Shown here: positions 58,030 through 64,000 of the stretch, piece after piece
How positions within the stretch are numbered: the first letter of the stretch is position 1
Layout: each line of letters opens with the position of its first letter
Origin: a virus
Length of the DNA: 64,000 nt
Virus record (IMG/VR): IMGVR_UViG_3300020469_003886
Coordinates: 28,103 to 92,102 of that record
Reading direction: 5' to 3' (one strand)
Program-made: the position numbers and the translations under genes
Notes under the pieces: model-generated
Told to the model about the DNA's origin: nothing
Databases searched by the model: none
Seen by the model: only the letters and a program-made list of their open reading frames with translations

Positions 58030-59097
58030 TTAAACGTACTTTGCACAATTAAACGCACAACTATAATGTGGATTTGTGTCAATTGATTCTTTTAAATTCG
58101 ATTTAAAAAATGGATTTTTTAATATATCCTCTAGACTTTTATGATATATGCTATTCCATTTTGGTCCATAGTACTGATCTAAATGGTGTAGATATTTTCC
58201 TGTAGATCTATATAATTTTGACCTATTTGGTCTAAGATAATAATCATGATAATGGTCTTGGAAATAACAACATGGCCACACTCTGCCATCAAAACCAATA
58301 AACAAAGATTGTTCTTTTAACCACCAACAGTCTATTACCTTTTCTTTTTTTGTATCAGTTACTTTTTCGTTGTTTAATAATTGTACTATTTGTTGTCTAA
58401 GTATAGGAGCATCTTTACTGTTATAATCTTTTATTTCTTCTACTTTTTTATGTACTTGTGTTTTTTGTTCAATTATTTTTTGAGTTGGCCAAGATTCGTC
58501 TGGAGTCCTATTATTTTGTTTTGTTACAAATTTTAAATTTAAATTATTTGCTTCTTGTTTTGCTTTTTCAAGTTCATGCTCATTGTGTGGAAATATAATG
58601 TACTTCCATTCTCCTCTACCACCGGCAGTTGTATATGCTTTCATATTTTCTAAAATTTTATCAAAGTTTGAATTTACTCTGTATAGGTGATTAGTTTCTC
58701 GATGTCCATCAACACTGAATTTTACTTTGATTCCATTTCTTCCGGTAGTAAAATGTTTCTTACTGAGCTTACCAAATTTTTTCCACCAAGCAGTTGATCT
58801 TAAACTGCCATTTGTATCTATTATCATCATTGCTCCTGCTTCTACACAATATTTTGCAATTTCAAAAAAATCTTTGTGCATCAGTGGGTCGCCAACTACT
58901 CCACAAAAAGATATTTTTTTATTTTTTATGATTGTAGGAGTAAATGTTTTAACAAATAATTCATAAGGCATAGAAGTTAATTCTAAACCTGAAGCAACTT
59001 TACCGCCATGTGTTCTTGTACAACCTGGACATAATAAATTACAGTGTGATGTTAATTCAATTTCAAATGCATTATAGCTCTTAATACCGTTCTTCAT
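58030..59097 (-). CDS. Radical SAM enzyme E, 355 aa
   Basis: CNLLCPGC at residues 19-26 (C-x3-C-x2-C); FCGVVGDPLMH near the SAM site and C-terminal Cys (CWWLKE, WPCCYFQ, CAFNCAKYV) point to auxiliary clusters. Like gene 23679, it shows a NHLYRxN motif and the same order of segments, so a paralogue outside the operon. Confidence 0.83.
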   Translation of the reverse strand: MKNGIKSYNAFEIELTSHCNLLCPGCTRTHGGKVASGLELTSMPYELFVKTFTPTIIKNKKISFCGVVGDPLMHKDFFEIAKYCVEAGAMMIIDTNGSLRSTAWWKKFGKLSKKHFTTGRNGIKVKFSVDGHRETNHLYRVNSNFDKILENMKAYTTAGGRGEWKYIIFPHNEHELEKAKQEANNLNLKFVTKQNNRTPDESWPTQKIIEQKTQVHKKVEEIKDYNSKDAPILRQQIVQLLNNEKVTDTKKEKVIDCWWLKEQSLFIGFDGRVWPCCYFQDHYHDYYLRPNRSKLYRSTGKYLHHLDQYYGPKWNSIYHKSLEDILKNPFFKSNLKESIDTNPHYSCAFNCAKYV

Positions 59098-59138
59098 AAC
59101 AGTATTTATTTTGGTGTGTATAATAATTATAAATTATT

Positions 59139-59435
59139 TTATTTTCTTCTTAGAGCTTTGTTCATTTGTGCTACACGTCTTGATGCTGGATTAAAACGTT
59201 TTGTACGCAGTGCTTTTCTTGTAATTCTAGCACCCATTCGTGATCTTGTTTTTTTAAGTGTGAATCTTTTTTTGATATCTAATGGAGCGGCACATACACT
59301 TGGATTAGATACTATTCTGCCTTTTTTTCTGCCAAATGTACAACGATATTTTTTGACTACTTTGTTTCCTTTACGGCCAAAGATCAATCTTGATTCTGGT
59401 AAATCAATGTTGTTGTCAATTTCAGCAATAATCAT
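59139..59435 (-). CDS. Basic small protein, 98 aa
   Basis: Arg/Lys-rich with KYRCTFGRKKGRIVSNPSVC, a pattern I recall from T4-like marine phage proteins. Probably nucleic-acid binding or virion-internal; unconfirmed. Confidence 0.68.
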   Translation of the reverse strand: MIIAEIDNNIDLPESRLIFGRKGNKVVKKYRCTFGRKKGRIVSNPSVCAAPLDIKKRFTLKKTRSRMGARITRKALRTKRFNPASRRVAQMNKALRRK

Positions 59436-59438
59436 TTT

Positions 59439-59696
59439 TTATGCCCTATACACAATTGTAAATAATGTTGTTAATAGTGTAAGAAATAATGTACCCATTG
59501 ACCAAATAATAATTCTTTCAATTTTAGTAAATTGTTTTTCAGTATTTTCTTCCATCTTGTCCATACGTATATGAACACGATCAAAACGTTTCTGTATTTC
59601 TTCATGCCTTTCATGAGAAACAACTACATGAGTTTCTAAACTTTGTGATTCAAGGCTTGCTAAATCTTTTGGTATTCTTTGTGGTTCGTTATCCAT
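59439..59696 (-). CDS. Small protein with C-terminal membrane helix, 85 aa
   Basis: Helical charged body (RFDRVHIRMDKMEENTE), then one TM helix IIIWSMGTLFLTLLTTLFTIV. Tail-anchored; could be a membrane regulator. Confidence 0.65.
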   Translation of the reverse strand: MDNEPQRIPKDLASLESQSLETHVVVSHERHEEIQKRFDRVHIRMDKMEENTEKQFTKIERIIIWSMGTLFLTLLTTLFTIVYRA

Positions 59697-59697
59697 T

Positions 59698-60102
59698 TTA
59701 TAATGTCTCCGACTGTGTAAATTCTATATTAACTGTTCCTGTTGTTGCAAGTGTTCCGCCATTTAATACTACTCCGTTCATAGAATTAGTTAATTTACCT
59801 AAAGGATCTCCATTGTCAGCAAATACGTCTGGATGTTCTACTGCAAACTTAAATACATATCCTGCACCAGTTAATGTTGGTGCACCATTGGCGTTTAAAT
59901 CTGAAACATTTACAGGATCATTTGAAATAATTACCTGTGAAAACATTGCAATCATTTGTACAATTGAGTCAAAATCTTTTTGAGTGTCATCACTATAACT
60001 TCCAGTTTGTGTGATATCAATATTAGTGTACATTATATAAAACTGTAAGTTACTACTAATAAACTCGCCACCTCTAGCCGCTCCATTAATTCTAACTGTC
60101 AT
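59698..60102 (-). CDS. Virion-like hypothetical protein, 134 aa
   Basis: Beta-rich, Gly/Asn/Thr-rich (LNANGAPTLTGAGYVFKF), few Lys; fits a structural component. Abuts the acyl carrier protein gene. Confidence 0.65.
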   Translation of the reverse strand: MTVRINGAARGGEFISSNLQFYIMYTNIDITQTGSYSDDTQKDFDSIVQMIAMFSQVIISNDPVNVSDLNANGAPTLTGAGYVFKFAVEHPDVFADNGDPLGKLTNSMNGVVLNGGTLATTGTVNIEFTQSETL

Positions 60103-60320
60103 TATTTCTTCTCCACTTCGTTAATCAAATCCTGTACTGTCTGGATTTTGTGTTCGTCGTCCTGTGAAATTTTTACACCTGTTGCTTTTTCTGTCTGTAT
60201 CACCAGTTCTACTATGTCAAATGAATCTGCACCTAAATCATCAACTAAATGTGCTTCCGGAATAACCTTGCTCTCCGCAACATCTAGATGTTCTGCTATG
60301 ATTTTAATTACAGTTTTCAT
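60102..60320 (-). CDS. acpP: Acyl carrier protein
   Basis: 72 aa, acidic, with the phosphopantetheine site GADSFDIVELV (Ser in DSF instead of DSL). Carries acyl chains for fatty-acid or other synthesis after host phosphopantetheinylation. No synthase genes are near, so it may act with host enzymes. Overlaps the next gene by 4 nt. Confidence 0.95.
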   Translation of the reverse strand: MKTVIKIIAEHLDVAESKVIPEAHLVDDLGADSFDIVELVIQTEKATGVKISQDDEHKIQTVQDLINEVEKK

Positions 60321-62302
60321 TGTTTTTTCTTTCTTAAATCTAAATTTTTTCTTGTGTCATTATAACTTGGACCTTTGCCTCTGCCTAACTTGTATCCAAT
60401 GTAAGCACCAGCCAATGCCGCACCCACTGCCATTGCTTTTGATGGTTTAACTTTTTCACCATCCACATAATCTCTTTCACGCGATAGTTTCTGTAGTGTT
60501 GACATCAACGAAGACTTAGGAGCATTTGCTCTAAAGTAATTGTATAAACTTGAAACCAATGTTCTTTTTTCTCTTGTTTTTAAATTTTCCCAATCACCTG
60601 CCAAACGTTTCATAGAACGTAACTTGCTGTCACTAATATAAAACATTGATTGCAATTGCTGAAGCATTCTTTTTTCTGCATCGGCATTTGCACCAGATGT
60701 TGCAACATGATTTAAAAAACCTTTGATTTGTGTCATGTTAGGTCTCATTCTTTTTAATAATATTTCGCTGTTTTTTTCATCGTCAAATTTTGTAATTGAT
60801 CCTTTACCAAACAAGGAGTGTAACATTGCATACAAGTCAGTACCATTTGATCTAAAATAATCAAAATTACCATAACTTGTAGTTCTACTAGCATAGGTAC
60901 TTGCTACGTTTGAATATTTAAATTCTCTGTTTAGTATCTGCAATGCAATCATATGAGCAAAGGCATTGTCAGCCATATCACGTGCTGAATAATTTGATAG
61001 CCCGTGTCGTGACCTAAACATTCTTGCTTCTGTCATTAAATCATTTACAAAATCTAATTCTATTGTTTCGCTTTTCATAAAATTTTTCCTACTAAAGTCT
61101 AATCTATCCACAACTTTTACTGCATTACCAATATGATCAACAGCAACAAAACCTTCTGGATCTCTTACTTTTAGTTCTCCATCTACTTCTTCAAAACTAT
61201 CAATTGCTTTAATATTTGATAGTTTCTTGTATAATACGTCTTTTATAGCACCTAATTTAAGCCACAGTGCGTAAAAGTTCATCATATTACTCTTATTAGT
61301 ATTTAAGTAATTTACGCCAATTTGTAGGGCATTTAAACGTCTTTGTCCTGCAGGGCCTTCTCGTCCTGTTTTTAATGATGCTATTTTTTCTTCTGCTCTT
61401 CGATTGTAATCAGCAAGGAACTGATTAAAAAATTGTTCTGGATCTTGTTGTATAGAATTCTGTTTAATATTGTTGTTCATATTTGCCGCAATGTTTATCT
61501 TTAAATCATTGCCAGCATCTGACCCATCTAAGAATTCAAATGCTTTACCAATTGCTCCTAGATGTTTTTGTGCATCAGCGATAGCCTTTTCAACTGCCGC
61601 TGATTCTTGTGACGTCATAGTTGCCATTCCTGAAAAATCTTTTATATAAGCATCATCAAACCAAACATCAGAAGTTTCAGATAGATCAGATAAGTTAACT
61701 TTAAATGATGCTGACATTTTATCTAAGCTCTCACCTTCATAAGCAGTATGAAATACAATTCCAACTTTTGCTGATTTTATTTTTTGTGCTAGTGCAGAAT
61801 CACTTGGTACTGCGTATGTAATTGTATTTGGTTTGAATGTAATGTATGATTTACCTTCAAAGGATCTCTCTTGTAAGTCACCTTGTGTAAACATTAAGTC
61901 ACCTTGAAGTACATTTTGTATATTTAATTTTGATAAATTTTGTAAAACTGCGTTGAGTTTACCACGTAAACCACTTTTGTCATTATCTCCAACATCAGCA
62001 TGATTTGTGTTAATGTCTTGTGCTGATTTATTTAACTTTGGAGATTTAGCAAATACACCTTTTGTGCCTACAAAAAATTTTCCATCAGCAGGATCACGCC
62101 CACAAACAATTGCAGGTGAACCGTCCCACTTTGTAGTGATATTAAACTTTTTAGGCGAATGCCCTTTTACTATTGTTGATAAATTTTTTAGGAAACGTAT
62201 GGCTTCTACAGCACCTTTTTTACCTTTGAAAAGAGATAAGTCTTCAAGATGTGTTAAATGCGTGTTTACATCTTCTGTAATATTAAGATCTGTCAGATTC
62301 AT
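60317..62302 (-). CDS. 661-aa protein with nucleotidyltransferase-like KxDG motif (DUF6267-like)
   Basis: Residues about 55-200 show TTKWDGSPAIVCG (K58, motif I), LQGDLMFTQGDL (like motif III) and VGIVFHTAYEGE (like IIIa) of the DNA/RNA ligase fold; no sure motif V. The rest is long, helical and unidentified. I associate it with the DUF6267 proteins of T4-like marine phages. Possible RNA ligase or adenylyltransferase. Confidence 0.68.
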   Translation of the reverse strand: MNLTDLNITEDVNTHLTHLEDLSLFKGKKGAVEAIRFLKNLSTIVKGHSPKKFNITTKWDGSPAIVCGRDPADGKFFVGTKGVFAKSPKLNKSAQDINTNHADVGDNDKSGLRGKLNAVLQNLSKLNIQNVLQGDLMFTQGDLQERSFEGKSYITFKPNTITYAVPSDSALAQKIKSAKVGIVFHTAYEGESLDKMSASFKVNLSDLSETSDVWFDDAYIKDFSGMATMTSQESAAVEKAIADAQKHLGAIGKAFEFLDGSDAGNDLKINIAANMNNNIKQNSIQQDPEQFFNQFLADYNRRAEEKIASLKTGREGPAGQRRLNALQIGVNYLNTNKSNMMNFYALWLKLGAIKDVLYKKLSNIKAIDSFEEVDGELKVRDPEGFVAVDHIGNAVKVVDRLDFSRKNFMKSETIELDFVNDLMTEARMFRSRHGLSNYSARDMADNAFAHMIALQILNREFKYSNVASTYASRTTSYGNFDYFRSNGTDLYAMLHSLFGKGSITKFDDEKNSEILLKRMRPNMTQIKGFLNHVATSGANADAEKRMLQQLQSMFYISDSKLRSMKRLAGDWENLKTREKRTLVSSLYNYFRANAPKSSLMSTLQKLSRERDYVDGEKVKPSKAMAVGAALAGAYIGYKLGRGKGPSYNDTRKNLDLRKKKQ

Positions 62303-62552
62303 TTATACTGTATATCTTTCTGATGCCTCGCTCAAACTTTGCAGGATCTGAACTTTTAATGCTGTTGACTAATCGTCTAGATAATTCACCAGCAGTGTTT
62401 TCATCATAAGATTCATACAGCATATCAATTAGATTGAGAGCAGATGATATAACGTGACTTGCACGTGATTCGATTAAAGCCTCTCTTGAACTTTTTGGTA
62501 CCGATTGGCTAATCTCTTCCAGGATTGATCTAGTATGTCGTTTCATTGTCAT
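62283..62552 (-). CDS. Small conserved T4-like phage protein, 89 aa
   Basis: KRHTRSILEEI and ESRASHVISSALNLIDML resemble small conserved proteins upstream of the gp41-related genes in T4-like marine phages. Late box 24 nt upstream. Overlaps the next gene by 20 nt. Confidence 0.72.
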   Translation of the reverse strand: MTMKRHTRSILEEISQSVPKSSREALIESRASHVISSALNLIDMLYESYDENTAGELSRRLVNSIKSSDPAKFERGIRKIYSINESDRS

Positions 62553-62576
62553 CAGCTCTTTACTTTCCTATACACT

Positions 62577-62584
62577 TATTTATA
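62577..62584 (-). promoter_or_regulatory. Perfect T4-late promoter TATAAATA
   Basis: 24 nt before ATG 62552, exactly 11 nt after the terminator stem. Confidence 0.65.
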
Positions 62585-62595
62585 CTAAAAAGAAG

Positions 62596-62618
62596 CCTAT
62601 ATAAACTCATACTATAGG
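62596..62618 (-). terminator. Hairpin terminator at the helicase stop
   Basis: CCTATA/TATAGG stem that includes the TAG stop codon, followed by CTTCTTTTT. 11 nt before the late box 62577-62584. Confidence 0.6.
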
Positions 62619-64000
62619 TCGCTTTCGCTAGAATATTGATGACGTTTTGATTTTAGTATACTACGTAGGTTTGCTACTTGTTCAACCTTTTCAGCCACCT
62701 GTGCGCCTTGATTTTCAGGTTTTTTAGGTGTTATTACACTGGTTCTTTTCTTTATAGTACTTGCTACATTGGCTGTTGTCATATTGTCATCTTCAGCCAG
62801 TTGTTCTTCTGTTAAGTCTGTGATTCTTAAGGTATCTATATTAAATGCCAAGTTAATTTTAGTTCCGACACCACCACTTGATCTTGTTTTCATAAGTTGA
62901 ATCAGATATCTTCCACGTTCACGCATAGCTCTACTTGTTTGAATACCTATAACATTATCTGCTGTTTGTATTTTACTCAAACCACCTGCAATATGCGAAT
63001 GATCAAACTCTGTTTCTTCAACACTAGCTCTGTTTAACTGAGATGCTGTGGCTAGTACAATCTGTTGTTCAACTGCTAAATTACGCAATTCCTCAGATAC
63101 ATATTTGTCTTTGATAAACAAATCACTTGGCGAAACTCTTTTTGATATTGGCATTAACAAGTCTAAATAGTCAACACAGATACAATCTGGTTTAGTGCCT
63201 GTCTGCACTTCATATTCTTTTAAGTAACTACGTAAATCATTTACTGTTGCACCACTGCTGATATATTTTAATTGAAACTTACCAGATTTTTGACCTTGCA
63301 TTCTAACCATCAAATCAATGTCATCAATTTTTTTAAATATTTCATTTGTTGATACACCAGTTGACATACTGTCAACTCTCATAGAACTTAATTCTTCACT
63401 TAATTCAAATGTAAAGTAGATTACATTCATTCCAACGTTTGCCCAGTTCAATGCAACGTTTTGTAAAAATAAACTTTTACCTGCACCAGACTGTCCTGCA
63501 AATATATTCAATTCACCTTTGTTAAATCCACCATACAGTTTTTGATCTAATGCTGACCAGCCTGTACTTACTGTGCCATTGTTATCTTTGAGTGATAGCA
63601 ATCTTGCTTTAGGATCTAAAAAGTAATCTGTACCTAAATCTTTTGTAAGTCCTATTCTCACTGCATTTTTAATTTTATCTTCTACTTGACCATAGTCGCC
63701 ATTTTCTAATAAATCTGCTGATTGTATGATGGCAAGTTCTAATGCCTTGTGTCTGCAAAAAGTTTCAAATTCATCAAAGAACCAATTTTTGTGTCTTTCA
63801 TCAATGTCAACTTTTTTAAGTTCAACACCACAGGTTGCTTGTATTTGTTCTGTGGTTGGAAGTGCATTATATTCTTCAGAATGCTCTAACATGAACTTTG
63901 TTACATTGGCTAGTTTACGTGAGAAATATTCTACTTTAACAATATTTTTTACTCTGACAAACAGTTCAGGATCTGTTGCACAAAACTCTAAAAATAGTTT
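62612..64000 (-). CDS. Replicative DNA helicase (T4 gp41 / DnaB type), 5' end beyond window
   Basis: Frame is open to the right edge, so the N-terminus is missing; the first ATG within the window (63892) is not the start since the upstream 36 codons are coding-like. Walker A AGQSGAGKS, Walker B CVDYLDLL, and the arginine-finger region RERGRYLIQLMKTRSSGG are visible. It unwinds DNA at the replication fork. Good match in order to T4 gp41. Confidence 0.92.
   Translation of the reverse strand, partial: KLFLEFCATDPELFVRVKNIVKVEYFSRKLANVTKFMLEHSEEYNALPTTEQIQATCGVELKKVDIDERHKNWFFDEFETFCRHKALELAIIQSADLLENGDYGQVEDKIKNAVRIGLTKDLGTDYFLDPKARLLSLKDNNGTVSTGWSALDQKLYGGFNKGELNIFAGQSGAGKSLFLQNVALNWANVGMNVIYFTFELSEELSSMRVDSMSTGVSTNEIFKKIDDIDLMVRMQGQKSGKFQLKYISSGATVNDLRSYLKEYEVQTGTKPDCICVDYLDLLMPISKRVSPSDLFIKDKYVSEELRNLAVEQQIVLATASQLNRASVEETEFDHSHIAGGLSKIQTADNVIGIQTSRAMRERGRYLIQLMKTRSSGGVGTKINLAFNIDTLRITDLTEEQLAEDDNMTTANVASTIKKRTSVITPKKPENQGAQVAEKVEQVANLRSILKSKRHQYSSESDL

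Noticed and set aside
1-64000. CRISPR arrays, integrase, insertion sequences
   Set aside because: No regular direct repeat-spacer arrays and no transposase or integrase frames were found.

Overview
The window is a dense, AT-rich stretch of a tailed-phage genome of the T4-like marine type (pelagiphage/cyanophage relatives). Every convincing gene lies on the minus strand, so transcription runs from high to low coordinates. Phage hallmarks are a DnaB/gp41-type helicase, T4-type DNA ligase, DexA-like exonuclease, class Ia ribonucleotide reductase (nrdA/nrdB), a PAAR spike protein, two tail-fibre-like proteins, T4-late-type promoters (TATAAATA) and five tRNA genes with encoded CCA. There are no photosynthesis genes and no lysogeny genes. 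Several AMG-like genes (BacA/SbmA transporter, ALDH7, Fe-S assembly) would fit an alphaproteobacterial marine host, but that is inference.

Layout, low to high coordinate. 1-8.8 kb: a nucleotidyltransferase-nucleotidase fusion running off the left edge, small conserved genes, DexA, two small membrane proteins and a 693-aa fibre. 8.8-12.1 kb: tRNA-Asn, PRPP synthetase, GMP reductase, an SGNH protein. 12.1-13.9 kb: overlapping tiny genes, several membrane-bound and too short for normal gene calling. 13.8-17.8 kb: DNA ligase, a SWIM-type zinc protein, a possible nucleic-acid-binding protein, a 2OG oxygenase, tRNA-Glu. 18.0-26.5 kb: an eight-gene operon with three twitch-type radical SAM enzymes, a fourth radical SAM enzyme, an amidinotransferase, a methyltransferase and a glycosyltransferase. 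26.5-45.6 kb: many bacterial-type housekeeping genes (ClpP, ClpS, ClpX, ALDH7, SufT-like, Nfu, SbmA/BacA, an ExbB/ExbD-like pair, Hsp20, SpeD, NadE, ribosomal proteins bS21 and uL11, IF-3, QueD-like, cold-shock protein, Smr nuclease, 7Fe ferredoxin, nitroreductase) plus tRNA-Val and tRNA-Asp. 45.6-53.3 kb: tRNA-Ser, MTA/SAH nucleosidase, PAAR and baseplate-like proteins, a second SGNH protein, nrdB, a 2OG oxygenase, nrdA. 53.3-64 kb: fibre-like and virion-like proteins, a Cas4/RecB-like nuclease, another radical SAM enzyme, an acyl carrier protein, a 661-aa protein with a ligase-like KxDG motif, and the replicative helicase.

Taken together the genes suggest a phage that edits three host systems. 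Translation: uL11, bS21, IF-3, Smr, Csp and tRNAs. Proteolysis: ClpX, ClpP, ClpS and Hsp20. SAM and Fe-S chemistry: five radical SAM enzymes supported by Nfu, a SufT-like protein, ferredoxin, SpeD and a nucleosidase that would clear 5'-deoxyadenosine, MTA and SAH. Two regulatory patterns recur. First, sigma70-type promoters have the -10 box only 5-7 nt before the ATG, predicting leaderless mRNAs. Second, a hairpin terminator is followed exactly 11 nt later by a T4-late promoter, at three places. A run of nine A at the end of a coiled-coil membrane protein gene sits at a -1 frame junction with an open frame that has no start codon for 54 codons, suggesting programmed frameshifting (or a homopolymer error).
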